Part shown: one piece after another, positions 1-9,159 of the stretch
How positions within the stretch are numbered: the stretch's first letter is position 1
Layout of the letters: each line of letters begins with the position of its first letter
Assembly: GCA_964347475.1 (NCBI GenBank)
Contig: CAYFYY010000037.1
Coordinates: forward strand, 1-40,068
DNA from: GCA-020356105 sp964347475
GTDB lineage: Bacteria; Pseudomonadota; Alphaproteobacteria; UBA8366; JADFVY01
DNA: 40,068 bases
Direction: 5' to 3'
Position numbers and translations under genes: made by a program
The notes under the pieces: generated by a model
Databases searched by the model: none
Told to the model about the DNA's origin: nothing
The model's input: only the letters and a program-made list of their open reading frames with translations

Positions 1-17
1 CTCGCCGCAATTATGGT

Positions 18-30
18 GACAATATACTTA
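18..30 (+). repeat. Dispersed 13-mer GACARTATACTTA, copy 1
   Basis: GACAATATACTTA here and GACAGTATACTTA at 6094-6106 differ at one position. Both lie in intergenic AT-rich pockets in the same orientation, about 6 kb apart, with different flanks. They may be edges of degraded short mobile elements; this is inference. Confidence 0.4.
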
Positions 31-441
31 ACCTCCATCACCTCCCGCATACCGTCCCCCCCCTCACTTCACCAAATACCGGAAATCCCCGTCCACCCTC
101 TTCAGCTTCTCCTGGGTGATTCGCGGCGTCACCAGCCACGGCGCGGGAGCGGGGTCAGGCCTGCATTGTTGCATTATTCGCACTTGACGCCGGCGGCATG
201 GCCTCGATCGGGGGGAACCTTAACCTCCATCGCCGTGGGGGCCGGCCAGCGCTATGGGGCGCGGATGTGGCATCCGGTCCCCGATCCCCGCTGCCATCCC
301 GCCGCCCGCAGTCCGGCCCGAACGGGGCTCCGCAAACCCGCAGAAAACGCCTTTGCATGGGGTCGTTTCACACGGATCGCCGCCAGCCGCCGGCTCGCGC
401 CTCGCGACCGATGGTCCCGGCGCGCGGCCCCGACATTGCTT

Positions 442-470
442 TTGAAGGCAGACCCTGCAATCGCTAGACT
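442..470 (+). promoter_or_regulatory. Candidate sigma70-type promoter for the FAD/GcvT dehydrogenase
   Basis: TTGAAG (442-447), a 17-bp spacer and TAGACT (465-470) fit a housekeeping -35/-10 pair. Transcription would start near 477, about 70 nt upstream of the ATG at 548. Sequence match only. Confidence 0.45.
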
Positions 471-547
471 GCGACGCGTGAGCCGCGGCACGACGGCAGG
501 GCCGCGCCAACCCGGGCCTGCCGGGGCCAACCGGAGGGACGCAATCC

Positions 548-3007
548 ATGGCAGAACCACTGCCCACCCATGCCGAGGCCGTGATCATCGGCGGCGGCTC
601 GATCGGCTGCAACCTCGCCTATCACCTGACCGGGCTCGGCATGACCGACGTTGTGCTGCTCGAGCGCGACAAGCTGACCTCGGGCACGACATGGCACGCG
701 GCCGGCGAGATCGTTCCCGCCGTCCTCGGCAGCGAATGGGAATGCGAGCTCTACACCTATGGCCGGAACATGATCGCCGGGCTCGAGGCGGAGACCGGGC
801 AGGCCACCGGCTACCGGCAGGTGGGCTATCTCCAGCCCGCCGACACCGCCGAGCGGCTGGAAGAGATGCGCCGCGGCGCCGCCTTCATGAACCGCTTCGG
901 CATCGAGGTGCACGAGATTTCCCCCACCGAGGCCGCCGAACGGTTTCCCATCGGCGATTTCTCGGACACCATCGCGGCGTTCTGGTATCCGCTCGAAGGG
1001 CGCACGAACCCGGTCGATACGACGATGGCGCTGGCCCGCGGGGCCCGCGGCCGCGGCGCGACCCTTTTCGAGGAGACCGCCGTCCAGGCCATCCTGACGA
1101 GGAACGGCCGCGCGGTCGGCGTGCGGACGGCCAAGGGCGAGATCGCCGCCGAGCATGTGGTGATCTGCGCGGGCATGTGGTCGCGCCAGATCGGTGCAAG
1201 CGTCGGCATCAACCTGCCGCTGCAGGCCGCCGAGCATTATTACCTGATCACCGAGACCATGGCGGGATGCACCCGCGACCTGCCGCTACTCGAGGACCCC
1301 CACACATGGGCCTATTTCCGCGAGGAAGTGGGAGGCCTGCTGGTCGGCCTCTTCGAGCCGGACGCCGCGCCCTGGAACCTCCGCGCGATCCCGGAGGATT
1401 TCGCCTTCGGCGAGATCGACCCCGACCTCGACCGGGTGGCCCCGCATCTGGAGACCGCCTTCAGGCGGGTGCCCGCCGCGGCGGATGCGGGCGTGCGGAA
1501 ACTGTTCTGCGGCCCCGAGAGCTTTACCCCCGACCTTGCGCCGCTGGTGGGCGAGGCGCCGGGGCTGCGCAATTGCTGGGTGGCCGCCGGGCTCAACTCG
1601 CTTGGCATCCTCAACGGCCCGGGCATCGGCATGGCGCTGGCGCACTGGATCGTCGAGGGGCACTGCCCGGTCGATCACACCAGCTTCAACGTCGAACGGT
1701 TCGCCGACGGCACGCACAACACGCCGGCCTTCCGCCGCGCCCGCACCCCGGAACTGCTGGCCAAGAGCTTCGGCGCGCATTTTCCCAACGAGAGCTTCAA
1801 GACCGCGCGCGGTCTCAAGCAGTCGGCGCTCTATGACCGCCTCAAGGCGGCCGGCGCCTGTTTCAGCGAAAGCCACGGCTGGGAGCTTCCGGACTGGTTT
1901 GCGCCAACGCCGCAGGAGGCTCGGGTCGAGACATACAGCTGGGGGCGCCAGAACTGGTGGGCATGGCACGCCGAGGAGCATCGGGCCGCGCGCGAGGACG
2001 TGATCGTGATGGACATGTCCTCGATGGCCAAGTTCCTCGTGCAAGGGCGGGATGCCTGCGCCCTGCTCAGCCGGATCAGCTGCAACGATGTCGACGTGGC
2101 GCCCGGCCGCGTCGTCTATACCGCCTGGGCGAACGAGCGCGGCGGCTTCGAGGCCGACCTCACGGTCACCCGGCTCGGCGAGGAGCGGTTCCTCGTGGTG
2201 GTGGGCGAGAACTCGCACGGCCACACGGAAACCTGGATGCGCCGCCATATCGGCGCGGACGAGTTCGTCACCCTCACCGACATCACGCCCGGCATCTGCC
2301 AGATCAATGTTCACGGCCCCAAGTCGCGGGCGCTGATACAGAGGCTGAGCGAGGCGGACTTGTCCGATGACGGTTTCCCGTTCATGTCGGCCCGGCAGAT
2401 CGACCTGGGCTTCTTCGAGGTTCTGGCCTTGCGCGTCACATATATCGGCGAACTGGGCTGGGAGATGCATGTGCCGAACCTGCATGCGGTCCAGGTCTAC
2501 GACCGTCTGATCGAGGCCGGCCGCGACCTCGGGGTGCGCAATGCCGGCATGCAGACGCTGTCGTCGCTCAGGCTGGAAAAGGCCTATCGCGATTTCGGGG
2601 TCGACGTGGACAACACCGACAACCCGATCGAGGCAGGGCTGGGCTTTGCCGTGAAGCTGGACAAGAAGGGCGGATTCATCGGCCGCGACGCGCTGGCCGC
2701 GATCAAGGAGAAGGGCGTGCCCCACAGGCGCATGCTGCAGTTCCTCCTCCTCGATCCGGAGCCGCTACTGCATGGTAACGAGATGATCTACCTGAACGGC
2801 CGGCAGGTCGGCTACCTGCAGGTGGGCGCCTATGGCCACACCCTCGGTGGGGCCGTGGGGATCGGCTTTGCCGAACTCGAGGAACCCGTGACGGCGGAGA
2901 TCGTGGAAGCGGGCGACTGGGAGGTCGCCATCGCCGGCGCGCATATCAAGGCGCGCGCCTCCCTGCGGCCGCTCTACGACCCCGGGATGGAACGCATCAG
3001 AGGCTGA
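548..3007 (+). CDS. FAD-dependent oxidoreductase fused to GcvT-like domain (dimethylglycine/sarcosine dehydrogenase-like)
   Basis: This 819-residue protein has the full architecture of the dimethylglycine/sarcosine dehydrogenase family. A dinucleotide-binding GGGSIG motif lies at residues 15-20 of an N-terminal DAO domain (about 1-370), followed by a linker domain and a C-terminal aminomethyltransferase (GcvT) half from about 430 to the end. The SGTTWHAAG motif holds His50 at the place where family members attach FAD covalently. Enzymes of this type oxidatively demethylate N-methylated amino acids and pass the one-carbon unit to tetrahydrofolate; the exact substrate (dimethylglycine, sarcosine or another) cannot be read from sequence. 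The start at 548 follows a purine-rich CCGGAGGGA site. It stands alone, with no betaine genes beside it in this window. Confidence 0.88.
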   Translation: MAEPLPTHAEAVIIGGGSIGCNLAYHLTGLGMTDVVLLERDKLTSGTTWHAAGEIVPAVLGSEWECELYTYGRNMIAGLEAETGQATGYRQVGYLQPADTAERLEEMRRGAAFMNRFGIEVHEISPTEAAERFPIGDFSDTIAAFWYPLEGRTNPVDTTMALARGARGRGATLFEETAVQAILTRNGRAVGVRTAKGEIAAEHVVICAGMWSRQIGASVGINLPLQAAEHYYLITETMAGCTRDLPLLEDPHTWAYFREEVGGLLVGLFEPDAAPWNLRAIPEDFAFGEIDPDLDRVAPHLETAFRRVPAAADAGVRKLFCGPESFTPDLAPLVGEAPGLRNCWVAAGLNSLGILNGPGIGMALAHWIVEGHCPVDHTSFNVERFADGTHNTPAFRRARTPELLAKSFGAHFPNESFKTARGLKQSALYDRLKAAGACFSESHGWELPDWFAPTPQEARVETYSWGRQNWWAWHAEEHRAAREDVIVMDMSSMAKFLVQGRDACALLSRISCNDVDVAPGRVVYTAWANERGGFEADLTVTRLGEERFLVVVGENSHGHTETWMRRHIGADEFVTLTDITPGICQINVHGPKSRALIQRLSEADLSDDGFPFMSARQIDLGFFEVLALRVTYIGELGWEMHVPNLHAVQVYDRLIEAGRDLGVRNAGMQTLSSLRLEKAYRDFGVDVDNTDNPIEAGLGFAVKLDKKGGFIGRDALAAIKEKGVPHRRMLQFLLLDPEPLLHGNEMIYLNGRQVGYLQVGAYGHTLGGAVGIGFAELEEPVTAEIVEAGDWEVAIAGAHIKARASLRPLYDPGMERIRG

Positions 3008-3315
3008 CCGGCGGTGCGTTCCCGATCGAGGGCGGGGTCCGGGCGGTTACTGGCGGCGGCGGCGCATGATGGCCCGAATCCGAGAGTTGTGGCCGGATCC
3101 GCGGGGTCGCGGTAAATGCCTGCAATCCCGGACAGGCATGGCATAATGGCGGCACCGATCGCGGGTCTTGCGCCGGTTCGCAGGACGCGCGGGCGGGCGG
3201 CGGGGCGCGGGACGGGCACGTCTCCGGGGCGATCCCGTCACCGGGTTCGATCAACCGGGCGGGCGGTCCACAATATCGGGACATGTCCCGAACGCGAGAA
3301 CAGGGAGTTCAGGAG
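3008..3315. other. Intergenic stretch with a 14-bp perfect palindrome
   Basis: No gene is supported in this gap. The notable element is CGGGACATGTCCCG at 3277-3290, a perfect dyad 25 bp before the chosen ggt start. A near copy (GGGACACGTCCC) occurs at 19610-19621. It could be an operator or part of a dispersed repeat. Confidence 0.4.
3277..3290. promoter_or_regulatory. Perfect palindrome upstream of ggt
   Basis: CGGGACATGTCCCG equals its own reverse complement. Its position just upstream of the ggt ribosome-binding site suits an operator, but the near copy at 19610-19621 also allows a repeat-family explanation. Confidence 0.3.
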
Positions 3316-5073
3316 ATGAGATTCAGGACATATGCCGCATCGCTGTGGCTGGCACTGGTGCTCTGCCCCGCGGTAGGGGCGCAGGACCTGCCGCAGGCCG
3401 TCACCACGGAACGGGAAATGGTGGTGACGGCGAATCCGCTGGCGACGGAAGCGGGCGCGAGGATCCTGCAGAATGGCGGGACGGCGGTCGACGCGATGGT
3501 CGCGGTCCAGACGGTGCTCGGCCTCGTCGAACCGCAGTCCAGCGGCCTCGGCGGCGGCGCCTTCGTCGTCTATTACGATGCCGCATCCGGCGGCCTGACG
3601 ACGATCGATGCGCGCGAGCAGGCGCCGGCATCCGCCACGGGTGACCGGTTCCTCGATGCGGACGGCAACGCGATCGGCTTTACCAACGCCTGGCAGAGCG
3701 GGCTGTCGGTCGGCGTGCCCGGGACGCCGCGGATGATGGAATTCCTGCACCAGCGCTACGGCCGCCTGCCCTGGCAGCGGCTGTTCGCACCCGCGACCCG
3801 GCTGGCGCGCGGCGGGTTCGAGCTGACCGAACGGACGAGCAGCCAGGTCGCCGGCCTGCTGGCAAGGAACGTTACGGGCGAACCCCGTCTCTTCTTCCGC
3901 GACCCCGTGGCGTTCGCCTATTTCACCACCGCGGACGGCACCGCGAAGCCGGCGGGCACGCTGATGCGCAACCGCCCGTACGCGGAGACGCTCCTCGCCC
4001 TTGCGCGCGGCGGCGCCGATGCGTTCTATACCGGGCCGATCGCCGCAGACATCGTCGCCGCCGTCACCGGCGATCTGAACATCCCGGGCGATATGACCGT
4101 TGCGGATCTGGCCAATTACCAAGTGATCGAACGGGCGCCGGTCTGCATCGACTACCGCGGGCACGAGGTCTGCGGCATGGGGCCGCCATCGTCCGGCGGA
4201 ATCGCCGTCGGGCAGATGCTGGGGATCCTGCGGTCGTTCGAGCTCAGCGGGCTGGAGCCGGTCAGCGTCGAGGCCGCGCACCTGTTCGCCCAGGCGGGTC
4301 GTCTCGCCTTCGCCGACCGCAATCTTTACGTCGCCGATTCCGATTTCGTCGACGTGCCCGTCGCCGGGCTGCTCGACGACGACTACCTGGCCGGCCGCGC
4401 CGCCCTCATCAGCCTCGATGCGGACATGGGAACGGCCGTGCCGGGCGTGCCGCCGGGCGCGGCCTCGGGCGCGGCCGCCGATTCGACAGCCAAGTCCAGC
4501 GGCACCAGCCATGTTTCGATCGTCGACCGCTACGGCAACGCGCTGTCGATGACGACGACGATCGAAAGCTCGTTCGGCAACGGCGTGATGGTCCGCGGGT
4601 TCCTTTTGAACAACGAGCTCACCGATTTCTCGTTCCAACCCGCCGACGGCGACGGCAACCCGATCGCCAACCGGGTCGAGGGGGGCAAGCGGCCGCGCAG
4701 TTCGATGTCGCCGACCATCGTGTTCGACGATGGCGGCGAGGTCGAGATCGTCACCGGCTCGCCCGGCGGCTCGCGCATCATCGGCTACACAGCGCAGTCG
4801 ATCATGAACATGATCGATTTCGGCCGTGATCCGCAGCAAGCCATCAATCTTCCGCATTACGGTAACCGCAACAGCAACACCGAGCTGGAGACCGCCATCC
4901 CCGGCGTGACCGGGCCGGGCGACGCGGCGTCCCTGCGGGACGGTCTCGAGGCGCTCGGCCATCCCGTCGTGGTCCGCGAGCTGACCAGCGGCCTGTCGAT
5001 CATCCAGGTCACCGATGACGGCCTCATCGGGGGCGCCGATCAGCGTCGCGACGGCGCCGTGGGAGGACGCTGA
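3316..5073 (+). CDS. ggt: Gamma-glutamyltransferase precursor
   Basis: This is a 585-residue exported Ntn-hydrolase. It cleaves the gamma-glutamyl bond of glutathione and related peptides and transfers the group to water or an acceptor amino acid in the periplasm. The precursor autocleaves into a large and a small subunit; the nucleophile is the Thr in SSGTSHVSIVD (Thr397, codon 4504-4506), with the typical LSMTTTIESSFG stretch following. GSPGGSRII downstream is the conserved oxyanion/substrate region. The N-terminus is a signal peptide ending near VGAQD. An in-frame ATG at 3283 would add 11 polar residues; 3316 is chosen because GGGAG sits 8 nt before it and the signal peptide then starts cleanly. 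Family length is about 560-590, so it looks intact. Confidence 0.93.
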   Translation: MRFRTYAASLWLALVLCPAVGAQDLPQAVTTEREMVVTANPLATEAGARILQNGGTAVDAMVAVQTVLGLVEPQSSGLGGGAFVVYYDAASGGLTTIDAREQAPASATGDRFLDADGNAIGFTNAWQSGLSVGVPGTPRMMEFLHQRYGRLPWQRLFAPATRLARGGFELTERTSSQVAGLLARNVTGEPRLFFRDPVAFAYFTTADGTAKPAGTLMRNRPYAETLLALARGGADAFYTGPIAADIVAAVTGDLNIPGDMTVADLANYQVIERAPVCIDYRGHEVCGMGPPSSGGIAVGQMLGILRSFELSGLEPVSVEAAHLFAQAGRLAFADRNLYVADSDFVDVPVAGLLDDDYLAGRAALISLDADMGTAVPGVPPGAASGAAADSTAKSSGTSHVSIVDRYGNALSMTTTIESSFGNGVMVRGFLLNNELTDFSFQPADGDGNPIANRVEGGKRPRSSMSPTIVFDDGGEVEIVTGSPGGSRIIGYTAQSIMNMIDFGRDPQQAINLPHYGNRNSNTELETAIPGVTGPGDAASLRDGLEALGHPVVVRELTSGLSIIQVTDDGLIGGADQRRDGAVGGR

Positions 5074-5310
5074 CATCAGCGGTTACGCTCGGCACGGACG
5101 GGCCTCGGCAGATGCCGCAGGCCGGCCTGCCCGGTCGACTCGAAGAATTGGGGCAGGTTTTCACCCTTGCAATGGTGCGGTGGGGAATTCAGAGCACATA
5201 TGTGGACGCCGCCGCCTCGCAGTTGAATCGGCGTATCATCGCCCCCACCTGCACCACAGTGCCGCAGCGCAGCCCGGCCCGGCTGCAACGCGGCGGAACC
5301 GGAGACGTTC

Positions 5311-6060
5311 ATGGCCGAAGACCGCGCGCCGCGCCTCGCCGTCCTGATCGATGCCGACAACACCTCGCCGCGCATCGCCGACGGGCTGTTCGATGAGATC
5401 GCCCGCATCGGCGAGGCCAGCGTGCGGCGCATCTACGGCGATTTCTCGGGCACGGGGCTCAAGGCCTGGGCCGCCATCCTGTCGCGCCACGCCATCGTCC
5501 CGCACCAGAACTTCGCCTACACGAAGGGCAAGAACGCCGCCGACATCGCGCTCGTCATCGACGCCATGGACCTGCTGCACAGTGGCCGTTTCGACGGCTT
5601 CTGCCTGGTCTCCTCCGACAGCGACTTCACGCGCCTCGCCGCCCGCATCCGTGAGCAGGGGCTCGACGTCTACGGCTTCGGCGAGGCGAAGACGCCCGAG
5701 AGTTTCCGCCAGGCCTGCCGCCGCTTCATCTATACCGAGAACCTCCTCCCCGAGGCGCCGGCGCCGGACCGCGCGCCGGACCCGAAGGCGAAACCGCTGC
5801 AGCCGCCGAGCAAGGCCGTGCCGCTGCTGCGCAAGGCGGCCGCGGCGCTCGAGGACGACGACGGATGGGTCGGGCTGGGCGCGGTCGGCCAGCAGCTCGG
5901 CACGCTGTTCCCCGATTTCGACCCGCGCACCTACGGCCACGCCAAGCTCGGCGACCTGGTCGAGAAGACCGGCGCCTTCGAGGTCGAGCGCGTCCGGGGC
6001 CGCGGCATCCGCATCCGCCCGAAGACGCCCGCGCGGCGCCGGGCCGCCGGGAAGGGGTAG
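5311..6060 (+). CDS. NYN-domain (LabA/DUF88-like) protein with C-terminal LOTUS/OST-HTH domain
   Basis: This 249-residue protein begins with a PIN-like NYN domain: LIDADNTS (residues 12-19, acidic D14 and D16), KGKNAADIALVIDAM (D78) and SSDSDF (D103, D105) supply the usual acidic metal-binding residues of this ribonuclease fold. After an Ala/Pro/Lys linker (about 125-150), residues 150-235 match the OST-HTH/LOTUS winged-helix type, with the hallmark HAKLGDLVEKTGAFEVE. The NYN-LOTUS combination is widespread in bacteria and is thought to act on RNA, but the substrate is generally unknown. GGAG lies just upstream of the ATG. It is monocistronic, between ggt and a small gene on the same strand. 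Confidence 0.85.
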   Translation: MAEDRAPRLAVLIDADNTSPRIADGLFDEIARIGEASVRRIYGDFSGTGLKAWAAILSRHAIVPHQNFAYTKGKNAADIALVIDAMDLLHSGRFDGFCLVSSDSDFTRLAARIREQGLDVYGFGEAKTPESFRQACRRFIYTENLLPEAPAPDRAPDPKAKPLQPPSKAVPLLRKAAAALEDDDGWVGLGAVGQQLGTLFPDFDPRTYGHAKLGDLVEKTGAFEVERVRGRGIRIRPKTPARRRAAGKG

Positions 6061-6093
6061 GTCCCCGCGCGCCGCGACCGGCGCAATTCCAGC

Positions 6094-6106
6094 GACAGTA
6101 TACTTA
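6094..6106 (+). repeat. Dispersed 13-mer GACARTATACTTA, copy 2
   Basis: GACAGTATACTTA follows the NYN gene in an AT-rich pocket; compare 18-30. The downstream flank (TGTCCCCATTTAAC) is not shared with copy 1. Confidence 0.4.
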
Positions 6107-6331
6107 TGTCCCCATTTAACAGAGCTAAGTGATCTAATTAATTAACTGTTCCGGAAACTCGTCCGCCGCGGATCCGTTCGACGGTGCTTCCCCCGACATC
6201 CCGTGATCACAATTTCCGTCCTGTGCCAATTGCCACTTCGCCGCGCCGCGGCCCGTGTCATGTACGCCTAAAGGCTAACGCAGGTCGACCCATTTTAGGT
6301 ACGGCGCTGGCGTTGGCAGGTGGAGACAGTC

Positions 6332-6502
6332 ATGACAACGCAGGACGAGAAATATCGCAGATATGTGGAAATCGGCGAGACGATCGGGCTGTTCGCAAAA
6401 TCGCTCGTAGCGGCGCTTGCGGCGGTTGCGCGGTCGGTGATCGAATGGGGTAAGCGCTATTGGCAGGCGCGCGACCGCGACCCGCAGCATTGGCCACACT
6501 GA
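6332..6502 (+). CDS. Small uncharacterised protein, 56 residues
   Basis: I do not recognise a family. The product starts MTTQDEKYRRYVEIGE, carries a mildly hydrophobic helix (IGLFAKSLVAALAAVARSVI, about residues 17-36), and ends in a basic/aromatic tail (KRYWQARDRD). The shape resembles small amphipathic membrane-associated proteins. The ATG at 6332 is preferred over an in-frame GTG at 6320 because GTGGAG supplies a ribosome-binding site about 6 nt before it. Codon use fits the neighbourhood. Alternatives are a non-coding open frame or a slightly longer product from the GTG. Confidence 0.55.
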   Translation: MTTQDEKYRRYVEIGETIGLFAKSLVAALAAVARSVIEWGKRYWQARDRDPQHWPH

Positions 6503-6642
6503 CCGACGGCCGCCAGCCTCGCCGCAGCCGGCGATGAGTAACCCTCATCCTGGGTTCTCCCGCAAGGGTAGGGGGTTAGACGATTGCGCCCCAGCCGGCA
6601 GCGCCGACGCTGCCGTACGCCGGCGGGCGCCGGCCGGTACAT

Positions 6643-6672
6643 CTGGACCTGTTGGCTAATGCCTGTTATAAT
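6643..6672 (+). promoter_or_regulatory. Candidate extended -10 promoter for the beta-barrel gene
   Basis: TGTTATAAT (6664-6672) is a perfect extended -10 (TG-N-TATAAT). CTGGAC at 6643-6648 is a weak -35 at 18-bp spacing. The start point near 6679 leaves a leader of about 110 nt before the ATG at 6790. Confidence 0.5.
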
Positions 6673-6789
6673 TGCAAACAAAACGAGAATAATTCGCAAT
6701 AGTAGCAGCCGCGGGCGGGTGCGCCGAGACTGCAGTTCGGGCGCGTGAGCAAGACGCCGGCGGCCGCTCGAACACAAGGAGATACAGGG

Positions 6790-7686
6790 ATGACAAAGCG
6801 ACTGCCGCTCGGCGCCCTTGCGGCGCTCGGGGCCGCGCTCCTGCCCGGTCTCGCGTCGGCACAGTCCATCGACATCGAGTTCCTGTTCTGGGAGCCGACA
6901 GGCCAGGATGCCGTGCTCGGATCGCAGGCCACGACCGCGCCCTTCGCCAACGACGTTCTCGATTTCGGCAATCAGGCGGGATTCGGAATTAGCGTTGCGG
7001 ACACCAACTGGCGCGTGAAGTACCGCGACATCGGCTTCGAGGAGGATTTCGGGGCGAGCCACGCCCTGGCCGACAACTTCGTCGCGGCGCTCGATCATCC
7101 GGCCAACAGTCACGGCGTCTACACCTCGCTCAGCGCAATCAGCAACATCGACCTGCGCATTCTGGACGCCGACCTGCTGATTCCGATCAACACCGCGTCG
7201 AGCACCCGGCTGACGGCCTTCACCGGATTGCGCTATGTCGATTACGAAACCTCGCTGACGGCCAACTACGATGCCGGCACCCAGATCGTGACCCGGACCG
7301 CGGACAACAGCCTGTTCGGGCTGCGGGTCGGGCTGGAGGCCGAACATCCGCTGTTCGTCGACAACTTCTATCTCGGTGCCCATGGTGCGATCTCAATTCT
7401 GATGGGCGAAAGCGGGTTCTCGCAAACGGAAAGCCTGTCCGGATTTCAGCGCAACCTCGACCTGGATGCGACGGTCCCGGTCATCGAGGCCGGGCTGCGG
7501 CTCAACTACGATGTGCAGTTCGCCGCGTTCAATCTGAGTCTTTGGGCCGGTTACGAGATGATTCGCTTCAGTGACATCGTGATCGCCCAGATGTTCGTGG
7601 ACGACGTCAACAGCGCGAGCCAGATCGGGGACGGCGTGTCCGCGGGTTTCCGCGGCATGACGGCCGGTGCCGTGATCAGTTTCTGA
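6790..7686 (+). CDS. Outer-membrane beta-barrel protein (Lpg1974/MOMP-like)
   Basis: The 298-residue product has a classic signal peptide (MTKRLPLGALAALGAALLPG, cleavage near ASAQ). The mature part is built of alternating amphipathic strands and ends in a terminal strand with C-terminal Phe (GAVISF), the outer-membrane beta-barrel signature. The opening IDIEFLFWEP and repeated RYVDYET/LRVGLEAEHPL-type strands resemble the Lpg1974/major-outer-membrane-protein-like group. The role, perhaps a porin or structural barrel, is inferred from fold only. AAGGAGA lies 8 nt before the ATG, and a good extended -10 promoter lies at 6664-6672. It converges on the minus-strand gene at 7729. Confidence 0.75.
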   Translation: MTKRLPLGALAALGAALLPGLASAQSIDIEFLFWEPTGQDAVLGSQATTAPFANDVLDFGNQAGFGISVADTNWRVKYRDIGFEEDFGASHALADNFVAALDHPANSHGVYTSLSAISNIDLRILDADLLIPINTASSTRLTAFTGLRYVDYETSLTANYDAGTQIVTRTADNSLFGLRVGLEAEHPLFVDNFYLGAHGAISILMGESGFSQTESLSGFQRNLDLDATVPVIEAGLRLNYDVQFAAFNLSLWAGYEMIRFSDIVIAQMFVDDVNSASQIGDGVSAGFRGMTAGAVISF

Positions 7687-7728
7687 GCTGCGGCATCTGC
7701 ACGGTCGCTGCCGCCCGCCGTCCCCGGT

Positions 7729-8370
7729 TCACTTGTCCGGCAGGCGGGTCGCGGTCAGCTTGACGACCTGCACCTCGTCGGTCAGCGAGACGATCCCGAT
7801 ATACAGATCGAACCCGTCGCGGTGCCAGTGCTGCTGGACCTGGGGGACGTGATGCAGGCCGGCCGGCCGCACGTCGGGCCACGGCCCCGCCCCGTCCGGC
7901 GGGCCGTAGGTTGCCGTCAGAACGGTGCGGACCCGGTTGAAGCGGGCGACGAGTTCCTCGTTGTAGGCGGCGAAGCATTCCTTGGTCATCGGGCCCTGCC
8001 CGGCGGCGCAGGGGATCTGCCACTGCATCGTCTCGACCTGGACCGACCGGATCACGTTCCCGCCGTTACGGCGGAGCACGATCTTGGCGGTGCCGAAGAA
8101 CTCGTGCTCGACGTCCCCGGCGCTCTCGACGAACACATCCGGCAACGGCTCGCCGTCGGGCCCGTTCGGCACGCCGGCCCACACCGATGCGCCCGGATAC
8201 AGCGTCGCGAGCTTGCCCCGCGGCATGTGCCACGACAGCGGCTCGAAGATCTCGGGCAGGTCCTCGATGCCGTCCCGGGCGCCGGCCGGTATCGTCGCGG
8301 CGGCCAGCCACAGCGCCGCGAGGCCGATGGCAAGCGGCCGCAATATCGGGGTCTTCGGTGTCTTCGCCAT
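7729..8370 (-). CDS. Exported protein of unknown function, 213 residues
   Basis: I do not recognise a family. From the ATG at 8370 the product has a basic N-terminus, a hydrophobic core (LAIGLAALWLAAATIPAG) and a cleavage site near AGARDG, so it is probably secreted to the periplasm. The mature part is acidic with several Trp and His residues. The two cysteines lie far apart (CAAG and KECF), which would allow one disulfide. An upstream start at 8475 would add 35 Arg/Pro-rich residues in front of the signal peptide and is unlikely. It is transcribed convergently with the beta-barrel gene and divergently from the gene at 8618. Confidence 0.6.
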   Translation of the reverse strand: MAKTPKTPILRPLAIGLAALWLAAATIPAGARDGIEDLPEIFEPLSWHMPRGKLATLYPGASVWAGVPNGPDGEPLPDVFVESAGDVEHEFFGTAKIVLRRNGGNVIRSVQVETMQWQIPCAAGQGPMTKECFAAYNEELVARFNRVRTVLTATYGPPDGAGPWPDVRPAGLHHVPQVQQHWHRDGFDLYIGIVSLTDEVQVVKLTATRLPDK

Positions 8371-8617
8371 GAACGCGGTCCTTCGGGGCGCGGGCCGGCT
8401 TCGCGACGGCCTCTTCCGGCACCGGGCGGGCGCATCCGCCGCCGGCCGGCCTACCGGCGGTTTAAACACAGCCATCCTTAACGAATGCCTAAGGCGGCCC
8501 GCGGCAGTCCGTCTGAGATGTCGCTACCCGGCGACCCGTCGCCCGTTATGGGTTTGTTAAAGCGTGCCGGCGCGTACTTTGGCGGCCGGGCCTTGGTCCG
8601 GTGGATCGGAGCCCGCC

Positions 8618-9028
8618 ATGTCGCGTAGCAGAGCCGTCAAGATCGCCGTCGCCGTGGCCCTGGCGCTCGGCTATTCGTGCGTGCGCGACAAGACAAGCAA
8701 CGACGAGATCGCCGTCGTCGCGCGCGATGGCGAAACCTACCGCATCACGCTCAGCGGCACCCGCTACCTGATGGTGCACGACCCGGTCTCGCTGCTGCGT
8801 CGCCCGAGATACACGGCGACCAAGGTGCTGACGGTGCCGCGCCTTACCGGCACCGTCGACGGCGCCGAGATCCCGGTCAAGCCGGGCTACCACAAGCTGC
8901 TCGGCAGTATCGTCTTCGACGGCGAGCGCATGACGGTCGATCTTTATTACGACAACACCGACGATTGCATCCGCGACCCGCTGTCGTGGAACGGCGCCTA
9001 CACGCTGCGCTTCGGTGACGAGGGCTAG
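8618..9028 (+). CDS. Small exported protein of unknown function, 136 residues
   Basis: The product begins MSRSRAVKIAVAVALALGYS, a short export signal. A cysteine follows directly (GYSC), but the -3 residue is Gly, so this is a poor lipobox and lipoprotein status is uncertain. The mature region is strand-rich (GETYRITLSGTRYLM; GERMTVDLYYDN) and includes an Asp-Asp-Cys segment, suggesting a small beta-sandwich. The start at 8618 is chosen because CGGAG lies 7 nt upstream; an in-frame start at 8564 lacks support. No family recognised. Confidence 0.6.
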   Translation: MSRSRAVKIAVAVALALGYSCVRDKTSNDEIAVVARDGETYRITLSGTRYLMVHDPVSLLRRPRYTATKVLTVPRLTGTVDGAEIPVKPGYHKLLGSIVFDGERMTVDLYYDNTDDCIRDPLSWNGAYTLRFGDEG

Positions 9029-9159
9029 CGGCGTACCCGGCTGGTCTTCGGTGCCGTCGCCGCTGCGGCCTACAACGTGACTCCGGCGCAAAGAGGACGG
9101 TGAATGCGGCCGCACCGGTTCGCGTCCGCCCTCTCCACGCTGGGCCGGCCGGCGCATCG

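Larger units (their letters stand above)
1..547. other. Gene-free stretch with possible mobile-element debris
   Basis: No convincing gene lies here; open frames in this GC-rich stretch do not look like proteins. Bases 18-30 carry GACAATATACTTA, which recurs with one mismatch at 6094-6106. Bases 151-179 read GGGGTCAGGCCTGCATTGTT and on into an AT-rich ATTATT tail. Text of this style often flanks REP-associated transposase (RAYT) elements, but that association is from memory and no transposase is present. A candidate promoter for the next gene lies at 442-470. Confidence 0.35.

Noticed and set aside
1..165. Minus-strand fragment ending VDGDFRYLVK before a stop
   Set aside because: Reads like a protein tail, but only about 35 codons remain, with no start or family I can name.
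13..1836. Long plus-strand open frame overlapping the dehydrogenase gene in another frame
   Set aside because: Arg/Pro/Gly-rich translation with no domain pattern; the overlapping frame from 548 is a recognisable 819-residue enzyme.
3238..5076. Long open frame antisense to ggt
   Set aside because: Mirror of a high-GC coding sequence; no signal peptide or motif, while the plus strand encodes a complete gamma-glutamyltransferase.
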